A DNA stretch of 64,000 nt from CAZJBS01 sp964544475 (GTDB taxonomy: Bacteria > CLD3 > SB21). This document shows positions 33,373-42,616 of this stretch, piece after piece. Made by a program: the position numbers and the translations under genes. Each line of letters starts with the position of its first letter. The first letter of the stretch is position 1. The DNA lies in NCBI GenBank assembly GCA_964544475.1, contig CAZJBS010000008.1, forward strand, positions 73,922-137,921. The letters are read 5' to 3'. The notes beneath the pieces are model-generated. The model was given only the letters and a program-made list of their open reading frames with translations, did not search any database and had not been told where the DNA came from.

Positions 33373-34800
33373 ATGTTTACGACACGCGCTAAAATTGTCT
33401 GTACGATTGGCCCTTCTTCCAGCGACTATGAGACGATTCGAAAGATGATCGAGGCCGGGATGGATGTCGCCCGGTTGAATTTCTCTCATGGGACACATGC
33501 CGCACATCGGGATGTGATTGGCCATATCCGCAAAGCCTCACAAGACTGCGGAAAGCACGTCGCGATACTTCAGGATCTCCAGGGCCCCAAAATCAGGATC
33601 GGGACTTTCAAAGATGGCTACGTCGAGTTGAAAGCCGGCGATCGTTTTACGATCACCAGCCGCGATATTGAAGGTTCGATGGCCGAAGTTTCAACGACGT
33701 ATAAGGCCCTTCCTTGCGACGTCAAAGAGGGGGACGAACTCCTCGTCGACGATGGTCTGTATGTGTTGCGCGTATTGAAGACCAATGGCGTGGACGTTCT
33801 CTGTGAAGTAGTTATTGGCGGAAAGATCAAGAATAACAAAGGCATCAATCTTCCTGGCGTTGACGTTAGCGCGCCGTCTCTTACTGAAAAGGATGCTGAG
33901 GACCTGGCCTTTGGCTTGGAACAAGATGTAGATTATGTGGCATTGTCATTCGTGCGAAGGCCCGAAGATGTGCTGACCGTCAAAGAAATGATACGTTCAC
34001 GTGGCAAAGACACGCCGGTCATTGCCAAGATCGAAAAGCCGCAGGCCATTGGCTGTATCGAGCGGATCATCGCCATCAGCGATGGTATCATGGTGGCCAG
34101 AGGGGACCTTGGCGTCGAGATGAAAACCGAGGAAGTTCCACCCATTCAGAAACGGTTGATCGGTCTCTGCAACCGCGCTGGCATCCCGGTGATCACGGCA
34201 ACCCAGATGTTGGATTCCATGATCAACAACCCGCGGCCGACGAGGGCTGAGGCCTCGGACGTAGCCAATGCCATCCTGGACGGCACGGACGCCGTCATGC
34301 TGTCGGCCGAGACAGCCTCTGGAAAGTATCCGGTCGAAACGATTTCGGTCATGAAACAGATTATCCGGCTCATGGAGAAGGAGATTGCGACGGACCTCTC
34401 CCGGCGAAGACGGCCGGCGGATCAGCAGTATGTGCTGCAGGAAGGCATAGCCATGGCCGCCTGTTCCTTGGCGGAAAGCCTGGCGTTGGATGCGGTCGTG
34501 ACCATCACCCTGAGCGGGGCGATTACATTGCTCATCGCCAAGTATCGACCCGATCGGCCGATCATTGCCATCACACATTCTGAAAAAGTCTTGCGCAAAT
34601 TGGGCCTGGTGTGGGGTGTGCGCGGCATCATCCTTCCCGACATGAAAAGCAATCTCGATGAAAGTGTGAACGAAATAAAAAAGGCGCTTCTGAAAGCGGA
34701 ATTGCTGGAGAAGGGTCAGAAATTTGTTGTGACAGCCGGTCTTCCCTTTGGTTCGAGGGGAGCAACGAACAGCCTTAGGGTGGAATCCATCAGCGAATAA
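33373..34800 (+). CDS. pyk: pyruvate kinase
   Basis: A 475-residue enzyme of normal length that makes pyruvate and ATP from PEP in glycolysis. Motifs in order: TKIVCTIGPSS-type N-terminus (AKIVCTIGPSSSDYET), NFSHG, KDEADLAF-type KDAEDLAFG, VMVARGDLGVE, and the PK signature MLDSMINNPRPTRAEASDVANAILDGTDAVMLSAETASGKYP. A C-terminal allosteric domain is present and ends near TAGLPFG. ATG 33373 is used; TTG 33367 would overlap the upstream stop. No good Shine-Dalgarno is visible. It converges on the metalloprotease gene, overlapping by 11 bp. Confidence 0.96.
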   Translation: MFTTRAKIVCTIGPSSSDYETIRKMIEAGMDVARLNFSHGTHAAHRDVIGHIRKASQDCGKHVAILQDLQGPKIRIGTFKDGYVELKAGDRFTITSRDIEGSMAEVSTTYKALPCDVKEGDELLVDDGLYVLRVLKTNGVDVLCEVVIGGKIKNNKGINLPGVDVSAPSLTEKDAEDLAFGLEQDVDYVALSFVRRPEDVLTVKEMIRSRGKDTPVIAKIEKPQAIGCIERIIAISDGIMVARGDLGVEMKTEEVPPIQKRLIGLCNRAGIPVITATQMLDSMINNPRPTRAEASDVANAILDGTDAVMLSAETASGKYPVETISVMKQIIRLMEKEIATDLSRRRRPADQQYVLQEGIAMAACSLAESLALDAVVTITLSGAITLLIAKYRPDRPIIAITHSEKVLRKLGLVWGVRGIILPDMKSNLDESVNEIKKALLKAELLEKGQKFVVTAGLPFGSRGATNSLRVESISE

Positions 34801-36421
34801 CCGCCAATTTGCCAGTTTTAGAGAAACGCTCTGTTGTGAAGTGGTAGACATACACTCCACTTGGCACACCGCGGCCACTGCTATCCTTCAAATTCCAGTT
34901 GATACCTTGGACACCGGTATATTGACCAGCCGGCAAGACGGCCGATTGTCCGTCAAATACCTTGCGCCCGGAAATGGAAAAAATCTGAACCCGAATCGCC
35001 GCCTCGGTTTTTAGCAGGAATCTGAACTGCAAATCCTCGGCATCAGTCCGGATCGGGTTTGGAAATGGAGCCAACTCGACAACCGGATCACCGGAAAAGC
35101 CGCCCTCCTTTGAATCCAAATTGACGCGCAATGTCGTCTTTGCACCGGTGCGGTCGATGTTGGCAAAAATCATGGCGATCGTATCCCCGGGCATTAGATC
35201 CGGAATATTTACCGAAGCATCGGAGTGCCACTCGGTCGCCTGGGGAGCGGCCTGCAATCGTTGGATGACAGAGCTGAAAACGAAGGAAGCGCCGGGATCC
35301 CATTCAAGACTGAGATAATTCGAATCCGCTACGACGCGCCGGTAATAGCAGGCGGAAAGAACTGGCAGATTTCTGTCAATCGCTTCGTCGTGAAGAGGTG
35401 AAGATGGAATCTGCAGTACCGGATAGGATGAACCCTCCGGATAGAAGTCTGCCCAAGAGGAGCGATAACCTGTGAAGTAATTCCATAGCGCAAACTGCTC
35501 GAAGGCTCGTCCTAAACCATCGCTCAAAGCATTGTCGATAGCCACCAAAGCGGATGCTGATTCCATGTTCTCCCACGAATGTCGAACGGCGTCGCGTCCA
35601 TAGCGTTTGGCAACAAAGTGGTTCCAGTGTGCCGATTCGTAACCGTTCGTCGCTGTGAGCGCTCTGGTTGGAGAATAGAAAAATGAGCCCAAATAAGCAT
35701 AATAGTCGTTCACGTCATCATGGGCCACATCTTCCATCCATGTTGAAGACAGCTCATAATACCACAAGTCAGACGACCGGTATATGTAAGCCAGCTGGAC
35801 GGTGTGGAAGAATTCATGCGCGCACGTGACGGCCAGCGCAGAGTAGCCGTGCGTGTAGAAGCCCCCCACAAAATCGTTTTCGATATGGATTCGTGTCGCG
35901 TATTTGTGAGAATTGGGAGGGTACTCAGCCAACGGTACGGTTTCTCCATAATAACCCATGTCGTAGATGAGAATGTCCATGTAGCCTCCTGACCATGCAA
36001 AAGTGGGAGGCTCCAGATATTCCAGCGTGTCCACCTGCAAGCGATACGCCTGTTCCAGGTATTCTCCGGTTTTTTCAACCCAATCAGGTATAGAATTCAT
36101 GTTGGCGTCCAGTGGGGGAACCGCTGAATCTCCGCTGACATAGTACCAAATCCTGAATTGTCGTATGCCTGCCGGCGCCGTAAACGAATGCACGAAAAGT
36201 TCCGATCCTATCATGTAAGACGTTTCGCGATCGGAGTGAGGGCTCTTGCGGAACGCTTCGGTGGCATGACCAAAGCCGCATTTGTTTTCCCGATGTTCAT
36301 GAAGGTGAGGTCCAGCGTCTATGGACAGGGTGTTGTCATTTCCTGGGCCGGCGGCATACAGTTCGGTGATAAGCGGAAGGGTCCAGATCAGAAAGATGAT
36401 GTGAAGCCAGATCCATTTCAT
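34790..36421 (-). CDS. secreted metalloprotease with C-terminal sorting module (MXAN_6640 type)
   Basis: A 543-residue exported protein. A signal peptide (about 1-23) is followed by a metallopeptidase domain with zinc motif H202-E203-F-F-H206 and a glycine-rich WSGGYMDIL region near residue 140, as in the MXAN_6640 family. A beta-rich middle follows. The last 85 residues (PVVELAPFPNPIRTDAEDLQFRF and so on) carry the FPNP turn and a FlgD-like Ig domain ending GVYVYHFTTERFSKTGKLAVIR, like T9SS-type C-terminal domains. Its ATG overlaps the der stop by 4 bp, so it is expressed downstream of der. Confidence 0.78.
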   Translation of the reverse strand: MKWIWLHIIFLIWTLPLITELYAAGPGNDNTLSIDAGPHLHEHRENKCGFGHATEAFRKSPHSDRETSYMIGSELFVHSFTAPAGIRQFRIWYYVSGDSAVPPLDANMNSIPDWVEKTGEYLEQAYRLQVDTLEYLEPPTFAWSGGYMDILIYDMGYYGETVPLAEYPPNSHKYATRIHIENDFVGGFYTHGYSALAVTCAHEFFHTVQLAYIYRSSDLWYYELSSTWMEDVAHDDVNDYYAYLGSFFYSPTRALTATNGYESAHWNHFVAKRYGRDAVRHSWENMESASALVAIDNALSDGLGRAFEQFALWNYFTGYRSSWADFYPEGSSYPVLQIPSSPLHDEAIDRNLPVLSACYYRRVVADSNYLSLEWDPGASFVFSSVIQRLQAAPQATEWHSDASVNIPDLMPGDTIAMIFANIDRTGAKTTLRVNLDSKEGGFSGDPVVELAPFPNPIRTDAEDLQFRFLLKTEAAIRVQIFSISGRKVFDGQSAVLPAGQYTGVQGINWNLKDSSGRGVPSGVYVYHFTTERFSKTGKLAVIR

Positions 36422-37779
36422 TCAAAACGATCCTTGCTTTTTTTCCTGAACGTCATTGAAATGGGAACGCCCTCGAAGCCGTATTCTTCACGAAACTGGT
36501 TTTCGAGATATTGGCGATAGTTGGCAGGGAGAAGAGTCGGTTCATTCGTGAAGAGGGCAAACACTGGTGGCCGCGCTTTCACCTGCGTCATGTAGTTGAT
36601 CTTGATATGTTTTCCACGTACGGCGGGTGGATGATTCTTCTGTATGGCCTTCGCCAGAAATCCATTGAGGGAGGACGTCGAGACGCTGCGGCGTCGTTCT
36701 TCAAACACCGCTTTCGCCACCTCCAAAGCCTTGAGTGTTCGTTGTTTTTTGATTGCGGACATGAAAACGACGGGAACGTAATTGGTACCGCCAAGTGCAC
36801 GTTTCAAATTCCTTTCATAATGCAAATAAGTTTTGTCGTCCTTTTCCACAAGATCCCACTTATTGACGGCCACAACAAGGCCCTTTTTCAAGCGGCGTGC
36901 TTCCTCCAGCACATGAATATCCTGGGCCGCCATGCCTTCGAGACTGTCAATAAGCAGCAGTGCCACATCACACTCCTGAATGGATTTCAGAGTTCTCAGC
37001 GTTGAGTAGAACTCCAGATTCTCTTTGACTTTTGCTTTGCGGCGCAGGCCTGCCGTGTCGATAAGCTGAAATCGCTGGTTGTCAAAAAGAAAATCGGAAT
37101 GAATGGAGTCCCTTGTTGTACCGGGAACGTCCGAAACAATCAACTTGTTGGTACCCAGAACGGCATTGACGAAGGACGACTTGCCAACATTGGGTTTCCC
37201 GATGACGGCCAGTTTGACAACATCCTCCTCATAGGCGATGTCGTCGATGGAATGGATGAAATCATCGCCGAGGGCTTCGATAATAGCATCGAGCAGATCT
37301 CCGATCTGGCGGGAATTCAGAGCTGATATTTGAAGCGGAATGCCGAGTCCAAGACGGAAAACTTCTGGATCTGCTGCAATGTTCTGTGAGATGGTTTGGT
37401 TGTCCACTTTGTTCACAACCAAAAGGGTCGTTTTACCGCCCCTCTTCAGAGTGTTGGCGATCATCTGCTCCGGGTGACTCAGGGATGACGTGGCATCAAT
37501 TACAAACATGACAAGATCCGCTTCGTCCATAGCCATTTCAGCTTGTTCACGGACCGCCACGTCGATATGGTCACGGGATTCAGGAATATAGCCGCCGGTG
37601 TCAATAAGGACAAAACAACGGCCATTCCACTCGCCAATCTCGTAATGACGGTCTCGGGTTACCCCGGGTGTTGGATCGACGATGGCGTCCTGCCGTCCAA
37701 TGATGCGATTGAAGAGCGTAGATTTACCCACGTTTGGACGGCCAACAATGGCAACGATGGGAATGCGATTCGTTTTCAT
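36418..37779 (-). CDS. der: ribosome-associated GTPase Der (EngA)
   Basis: A 453-residue tandem GTPase essential for 50S assembly. The first G domain has G1 GRPNVGKS (13-20), DTGG and NKVD; the second has GKPNVGKS, DTAG and NKWD, followed by a KH-like C-terminal domain with KIKYMTQ-type residues (KINYMTQVKARPPVFALF). The start at 37779 is set by the MKTNRIPIVAIVG N-terminus; the frame open back to 38133 overlaps the divergent gene. Its promoter lies in the 96-bp divergent gap. Confidence 0.96.
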   Translation of the reverse strand: MKTNRIPIVAIVGRPNVGKSTLFNRIIGRQDAIVDPTPGVTRDRHYEIGEWNGRCFVLIDTGGYIPESRDHIDVAVREQAEMAMDEADLVMFVIDATSSLSHPEQMIANTLKRGGKTTLLVVNKVDNQTISQNIAADPEVFRLGLGIPLQISALNSRQIGDLLDAIIEALGDDFIHSIDDIAYEEDVVKLAVIGKPNVGKSSFVNAVLGTNKLIVSDVPGTTRDSIHSDFLFDNQRFQLIDTAGLRRKAKVKENLEFYSTLRTLKSIQECDVALLLIDSLEGMAAQDIHVLEEARRLKKGLVVAVNKWDLVEKDDKTYLHYERNLKRALGGTNYVPVVFMSAIKKQRTLKALEVAKAVFEERRRSVSTSSLNGFLAKAIQKNHPPAVRGKHIKINYMTQVKARPPVFALFTNEPTLLPANYRQYLENQFREEYGFEGVPISMTFRKKSKDRFE

Positions 37780-37787
37780 CAACTCAT

Positions 37788-37832
37788 TAAGATAAGTATC
37801 TTGCAAAGATTGGGCAAATTTAATAAGATAAG
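37788..37832 (+). repeat. TAAGATAAG direct repeats between der and the SMC-like gene
   Basis: TAAGATAAG occurs exactly at 37788-37796 and 37824-37832 (36-bp period), and each is followed 4-7 bp later by TTGCAA. The copies overlap both divergent promoters. They may be regulator sites or by-products of promoter boxes. Confidence 0.3.
37801..37829 (+). promoter_or_regulatory. putative promoter of the SMC-like gene
   Basis: TTGCAA (37801-37806), a 17-bp spacer and TAAGAT (37824-37829), 46 bp before the start at 37876. Confidence 0.4.
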
Positions 37833-37844
37833 CGTCCTTTGCAA
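37817..37844 (-). promoter_or_regulatory. putative der promoter
   Basis: On the minus strand, TTGCAA (37839-37844), a 16-bp spacer and TAAATT (37817-37822), 37 bp before the der start. It overlaps the promoter facing the other way. Confidence 0.4.
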
Positions 37845-37875
37845 GCGAAAGTTCCCGCAAACACCAGTAGATTCG

Positions 37876-39696
37876 ATGATTCTCAAGCATTTGGAAGTGA
37901 CAAACATTGCCTGCTTTGACAAAGCACGATGGGACTTTCGCGAGGGTTACCATCGGTTGGCGCTTGGCAGTCAAGGAGGAGCAACTGCCCTTCGGTCGAC
38001 AATGATGGATATGCTTCTTCCAAAACCCGATCAGGTGTTTCGGTACACCAGATTGGGATCCAATCAATCCAAGGCAAAGTTGTCGATGAAATGTGGAAAC
38101 GTGAGCGTCATTATCGAAAAACAATGGCGGCACGGATCCATAAGTTCATGGTCCGCCAAATATGGCGATAAGACCGCTGTTTTGATGGAGCCGAATCAAT
38201 CCAGGCAGTGGCAGGCCTGGTTTCTCAGGCAGGCGTTCATTCGGTCCCTGCAGCCTACCAACGATCCAGAACTTGAGGAATGGTATTCGGCTTGTGTTCA
38301 TCTGATTCTTGACACCGGTTATGCTTTACTGCATCGCTGCGAAGACCGGGACTTTGTACTGGCATGCTCTGGCTTCGAGGCGGAGGTTACGGTCGGCAGG
38401 GCACTTCAGCGCTTATACATGACCAGCGCGGAACGATCGGACCAACTAAAATCGGAACAACGCCGAGAGGAAGACGAAAAAGCCGTTATGGCAACCGATG
38501 CTGCCGATCTTAAAGCCGTGGAAACCGATATGGCTGAAGTGCAGTCTTTGATCGTTCGCATTGAGGAGCGTGCACAGAAGGTCAAACAGGAACGCTCACA
38601 ATGGTTGCGTGTTCAGAAATACCTGGACAGCAAACGCGATGAACTGAGGGCGCTGAACACCGAAATTGAGGTGTATTCATCGGCGCTGCAGGATGACGGT
38701 GTGGTCGATGTATCCGGAGAGGAGTTTCGCGATCTGGAGCGGAAATCAAGGCAGTACGAGCAAATCACAAAGAATATGACCGCGTTGCAAGAACGTCTGA
38801 TCGAGCAGAGGCACTTGCAAAAAAATATCGAGGGTCTCCAAAAGGAAATGGATGAGTTGCAGTCGCAAACCATGGATGCAAGGACGCAAAAACAAATCCG
38901 GATTTATGAGGGGGAGATCAAACGGATGTCTAAAATCATTGCCAACATACACAACTTGAATGACGAATTGGCCGCCAAGGAGGAAGAACGCAGTCCGTTG
39001 CTGGCCTCGTACCGGAAATTCACGGTGTTGTCGAAATCCCACAAACTGCTTTCTCAGAATGACGCGAAGAAGCTGCGGACGACGTTGAAGAAGGCGATGC
39101 GCCAGAGAGATGTGTTGCTTCAGGAGATCGGTGGCCTGGAGGCTGACGCGGCAGGCCATGGCCTTGCCAACGCTATTTCCCAGGAAGATAGCCTCAAGCA
39201 GCAGTTGAGGGAGCTTCAAAAGAGGTCAGATGAACTCAATAGAATTCTTGCAAGCAAAGCACAGAACAAGTTATCAGGTCCCTCAGAAGAAAGGGAACCG
39301 CTTGGAACTCGTCTGCAAGGAGAATTGTCGGTCAAGGCCTATCTTAATGTGGCGTGTGATCTGTGGCATGAAGCGTTGTGGCAGCGTTGGAAGGATTTCT
39401 TGTATGGAAAAATAAAGTCGCTTGAGGATTGGCCAAAAGTGGCAGCGTCGCTATTCAAATCGTGGCAGAACAACATAGATTCGGTTAGGCCGCCTGAGAA
39501 ACAACCGGCATGGTCTGACACGGAATCGAGTCTCCTGGCGTTGGTATTGAGGGTCTTATGGCTAAGCCGCCCGGGCTGCGTCGTATTTCTCGATGACGAA
39601 TGGGAGTGGCGCTTCGATTCAGAAACGCGATCGGTGCTTCAGAAAATGATCGAGCATCAGGGGGTTCGTCAAATCATCCAATTTGCGAAAACCTAA
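37876..39696 (+). CDS. SMC/RecF-like coiled-coil protein with degenerate ATPase motifs
   Basis: A 606-residue protein built like YhaN/RecF/SMC proteins: a globular N-terminus beginning MILKHLEVTNIACFDKARWD, a long coiled coil (about residues 190-450) and a short C-terminal globule. The Walker A that should read GxNGxGKST reads GSQGGATALRST with no Lys, the signature motif LSGGE is replaced by SDTESS, and the H-loop His is missing (IIQFAK). Walker B CVVFLDDEWEW is partly kept. It is therefore unlikely to hydrolyse ATP. The frame open back to 37543 overlaps der. I know no described family member with all three motifs lost. Confidence 0.7.
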   Translation: MILKHLEVTNIACFDKARWDFREGYHRLALGSQGGATALRSTMMDMLLPKPDQVFRYTRLGSNQSKAKLSMKCGNVSVIIEKQWRHGSISSWSAKYGDKTAVLMEPNQSRQWQAWFLRQAFIRSLQPTNDPELEEWYSACVHLILDTGYALLHRCEDRDFVLACSGFEAEVTVGRALQRLYMTSAERSDQLKSEQRREEDEKAVMATDAADLKAVETDMAEVQSLIVRIEERAQKVKQERSQWLRVQKYLDSKRDELRALNTEIEVYSSALQDDGVVDVSGEEFRDLERKSRQYEQITKNMTALQERLIEQRHLQKNIEGLQKEMDELQSQTMDARTQKQIRIYEGEIKRMSKIIANIHNLNDELAAKEEERSPLLASYRKFTVLSKSHKLLSQNDAKKLRTTLKKAMRQRDVLLQEIGGLEADAAGHGLANAISQEDSLKQQLRELQKRSDELNRILASKAQNKLSGPSEEREPLGTRLQGELSVKAYLNVACDLWHEALWQRWKDFLYGKIKSLEDWPKVAASLFKSWQNNIDSVRPPEKQPAWSDTESSLLALVLRVLWLSRPGCVVFLDDEWEWRFDSETRSVLQKMIEHQGVRQIIQFAKT

Positions 39697-39989
39697 TTAC
39701 CATCCATGTCTCCAACAGTGACCGATTCGCGAATAGGGTCGATAAACTGAGCAATCACGCGCCGGTGTTCCGGGTGTTCTGAATAGGTTTGGAGATCCTG
39801 TTTGCTCGCGAAACTACTCAAAGCCATCACGGCATGCCCCTGTCCTCGGCTTGACAAGTTTGGCCCAACATGCATTTGTTGAATTTCCGGTATCTTCCGT
39901 TGCAGATCTTTCAGTTCCATTATCATTCTATTCACCTGACGTTCGGAGATATTATTCTTGAGTTTGAACAAGACGACATGCCAGAGCAT
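39693..39989 (-). CDS. Dabb-family stress-responsive alpha/beta barrel protein
   Basis: A 98-residue Dabb (stress-responsive A/B barrel) protein: MLWHVVLFKLKNN, IPEIQQMHVGPNL, HAVMALSSFASKQDLQTYSEHPEHRRV and a final DPIRESVTVGD are the usual conserved steps. Dabb proteins form dimeric barrels of unclear function. The 3' end overlaps the convergent SMC-like gene by 4 bp. It is last in the nth-led leftward run. Confidence 0.88.
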   Translation of the reverse strand: MLWHVVLFKLKNNISERQVNRMIMELKDLQRKIPEIQQMHVGPNLSSRGQGHAVMALSSFASKQDLQTYSEHPEHRRVIAQFIDPIRESVTVGDMDGN

Positions 39990-40027
39990 ACGAATTCCTG
40001 AATTAGTTGGATGATTATGGTCGCCGT

Positions 40028-40432
40028 CTATTTTTCCCCGGCCATGTTTAGCAATATCTGTTCTATGTTTGTCGGCACGGGAACGACTGACAACCGGGCC
40101 TGTCGCACCAATGCAAAATCGGCCATCCGCCGATCCTTCTTGATGTCTGAAAGCCGGACGGGCTGATGGATAACTCTCAGGGCCACAATGTCCACGACGG
40201 TCAATGAAGGGTTTCCAGGATCGTCATATGGAGATGATGCGACAGATGCCAACCCCACGATCTGTTTTTCATCACCGGTATGGTAAATGTAGAGGAGGTC
40301 GTCCTTTTTCATAGCCCTTAAGTTTTTCAAGGCGACAGGATTTTTCACTCCATCCCATCTCGTTTTTCCATCCCGCATCAAATCATCAAAAGAATACGTG
40401 GACGGCTCTGTTTTCAGAATCCAAGAGGTCAT
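40028..40432 (-). CDS. EVE (PUA-like) domain protein
   Basis: A 134-residue single EVE-domain protein: SWILKTEPSTYSFDDL, then TRWDGVKNPVALKNLRAMKKDDLLYIYHTGDEKQIVGLASV. The WxGVRN-type loop (WDGVKN) and the aromatic cage region agree with modified-base or RNA-binding EVE proteins of the EVE/thymocyte nuclear protein 1 group. GGAGG lies 5 bp before the ATG at 40432; GTG 40438 is an alternative. Its length is normal for the family. Confidence 0.9.
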   Translation of the reverse strand: MTSWILKTEPSTYSFDDLMRDGKTRWDGVKNPVALKNLRAMKKDDLLYIYHTGDEKQIVGLASVASSPYDDPGNPSLTVVDIVALRVIHQPVRLSDIKKDRRMADFALVRQARLSVVPVPTNIEQILLNMAGEK

Positions 40433-40446
40433 GCGCACCTCCGATG

Positions 40447-42015
40447 TTAGTTGATGCTATCGCGATCGAATGGAATGGACACGGTGAATGTGGTACCTTG
40501 ATTTTCGACACTATCGACACTGATCGATCCATGATGTTCTTCGACAATCGCCTTCGCAATCGCGAGGCCCAGACCCATTCCGGATGATTTTCCTGAGAAA
40601 TGCGGTTCGAAAATTCTCGGCAGGTCGGGCTTTCTAATACCATGGCCATTGTCAATGATACGGACTACTACGCGATCGGTCTGGGCTTGAGATTCCAGCC
40701 GTACGAAACCGCCGGCACGTCCTGCAATGGCCGCGAGGGCGTTGTCGATCAAATTGATGAAGACACGACGCATGGCTTCACGATCCAATTCCATCAAAGG
40801 CAGTGCCGGGTCAAGAACAGTGACGGGGGAAGGGTTGGTGTACAACCGGCACGTGTCATGGATAAGGGCAGTCAGATCACACGCCTTGGGAGATAGACTC
40901 GGGAGTCGGGCAAATTCGGAGAATGCCCTGGTCAAATTGCGCAGGTTTTCAATCTCCTCGGTTATGATTTCGTAACTTGTCGTGAGCTGCAGACTGAATG
41001 CGTCATCCCTGAGGCCATAAGCATCCTTGAGTTGTTGGATATTCAGCTGGATGGGCGTCAGGGGGTTCTTTATTTCGTGAGCCATGCGCTGTGCAATTTC
41101 ACGCCACGCGGTCATCTTTTCAAGATAAATCAGACGTTCCTGATGTTGCTTGATCTGGGCGATCATCTCATTGAAAGATTGAACCAACTGACCAATTTCA
41201 TCGTGGCGATGGTCCAATCGGATGTGATAATCCAGGTCGCCCTTGGCTATCTGTTCCGTCGCGTCGGCAAGGACCAAGATCGGGCGGGTTATGACCGTCG
41301 AAATCCACAGCGCGAGGCCAAGGGATACCAGCAATACTGTGCCGTAAATGATGAGGAAGGATACAAGAAAGCTGTTCTGAAGACTGCTTTTTCGATTCAG
41401 AAAATTTGTGTGGATCTTCAATGCGAGCAATGTGTGATCCAGCCGGTTCCGTAGATCCCTCGGTACAGTCCACAATCCAAGAAGACGCTCATGGCCCTGG
41501 TATCCGGCGGGGAGGGAAGCCACAATCAATCCAAATGAGTCTAGGAAAGTGACCGTCGGGTACGAGGCGTCATGCAAACCCACGAAACTTTTCGCATCCA
41601 GTGTGTGGACTGCAGAGTCCCACGGTGGGGCCTCGATCTGGCTGAGCACATTGCCGTATTCTGAATTTACCAGCATGTAACCATGCAGCCCATACGTGCC
41701 CGGAGTTGGCAGAGAGGGACGCTGGTCAACCGTCGGGGTCATACTTCTATCGCGATACAACCATCGCATCAATTCCCGAAACTCCCTGGATTCAGAGAGC
41801 GCTTTGGTTCGCTCCTGGACGCGGATCTTATGATTCTCTATCACCTCCTGGGAGAGGGCGACGGCGTCCGCCAATGATCGGCCAGTTTCAGCATCGAAGC
41901 TGATTGAAAAGACGGTTTCCAATGAAACATGGAACAACAGGGAAACAGGAATGGCAGTTACTATTGAAAGGAACAAGAAAGCAACAATCAGGCGCAGGCG
42001 AATGGATGTAAACAT
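40447..42015 (-). CDS. NtrY-like membrane sensor histidine kinase
   Basis: A 522-residue kinase. TM1 spans about residues 8-30, a periplasmic sensor domain about 30-215, TM2 about 217-240. A HAMP linker (STVITRPILVLADATEQIAKGDLDYHI) leads to HisKA with MAHEIKNPLTPIQLN and a HATPase with INLIDNALAAI and DNGHGI boxes. The EIKNPLTPIQ spelling is typical of NtrY. Its normal partner NtrX is absent from the window. A DUF4390-like gene precedes it by 1 bp, the arrangement seen for NtrY in other bacteria. Confidence 0.88.
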   Translation of the reverse strand: MFTSIRLRLIVAFLFLSIVTAIPVSLLFHVSLETVFSISFDAETGRSLADAVALSQEVIENHKIRVQERTKALSESREFRELMRWLYRDRSMTPTVDQRPSLPTPGTYGLHGYMLVNSEYGNVLSQIEAPPWDSAVHTLDAKSFVGLHDASYPTVTFLDSFGLIVASLPAGYQGHERLLGLWTVPRDLRNRLDHTLLALKIHTNFLNRKSSLQNSFLVSFLIIYGTVLLVSLGLALWISTVITRPILVLADATEQIAKGDLDYHIRLDHRHDEIGQLVQSFNEMIAQIKQHQERLIYLEKMTAWREIAQRMAHEIKNPLTPIQLNIQQLKDAYGLRDDAFSLQLTTSYEIITEEIENLRNLTRAFSEFARLPSLSPKACDLTALIHDTCRLYTNPSPVTVLDPALPLMELDREAMRRVFINLIDNALAAIAGRAGGFVRLESQAQTDRVVVRIIDNGHGIRKPDLPRIFEPHFSGKSSGMGLGLAIAKAIVEEHHGSISVDSVENQGTTFTVSIPFDRDSIN

Positions 42016-42016
42016 G

Positions 42017-42616
42017 TCAGGGCCTTCGAACTTGGTTTATGGTAAACCATTCTGAAGTCACCCACGACGTGTCAAAAAAGCGATGACGGGCTTTCCCAAA
42101 GATGACGGCTGCAATCCACCGAAACAGAAAAAACGTCCCATCATCTTGAAGCCACTCATCGAGGTCAATCTGGTGATCGGGGATTTGGAACAACACAATG
42201 CGATGCCGCACTTGCAGGCGAGTTTCCGGATTTATGGAATGTACGGCACCCAAAGCCGTAATTTGGGATTTCAACAAGTGGGAAGCCAGGGAAGTATCGT
42301 CAACAAAGATGCGACGGCCATTCACGGATTCCATTAGAAAAGTGTGATTCCAGACATCATGCGTGAGCGTATCAACATGCCGAAAGGCTCTAACAAGGCT
42401 GTCCTTTGACGATACACTGGTTCGACTTGCGATGCCAAGACGAATACCAGATTTTAAGGCGTGCCATGAGTTGGAGTCAAGAAGGATACCATCATCGAAG
42501 GTGATGTAAAGTGTGTCGGATTCGACGTATGGCCGCACTCGGATTTGACCCGCCATCAGGCTCCCGGAGCCACCAATGTTCAGGAATAGCAGGACGCCGA
42601 CGGCTTGGAGTATCAT
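42017..42616 (-). CDS. DUF4390-like exported protein
   Basis: A 199-residue protein with a signal peptide ending near GSLMAG (about residue 23). The body begins IRVRPYVESDTLYITFDDGILLD and has ALKSGIRLGIA and a later ETRLQVRHRIVLFQI, similar in layout to DUF4390 proteins that precede NtrY-type kinases. The assignment is by layout and context only. Its ATG overlaps the nth stop by 4 bp. It may be a periplasmic accessory to the kinase. Confidence 0.6.
   Translation of the reverse strand: MILQAVGVLLFLNIGGSGSLMAGQIRVRPYVESDTLYITFDDGILLDSNSWHALKSGIRLGIASRTSVSSKDSLVRAFRHVDTLTHDVWNHTFLMESVNGRRIFVDDTSLASHLLKSQITALGAVHSINPETRLQVRHRIVLFQIPDHQIDLDEWLQDDGTFFLFRWIAAVIFGKARHRFFDTSWVTSEWFTINQVRRP

Noticed and set aside
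37780..38133. N-terminal extension of der
   Set aside because: The extra residues match no Der family member and overlap the divergent gene; the GTPase begins at 37779.
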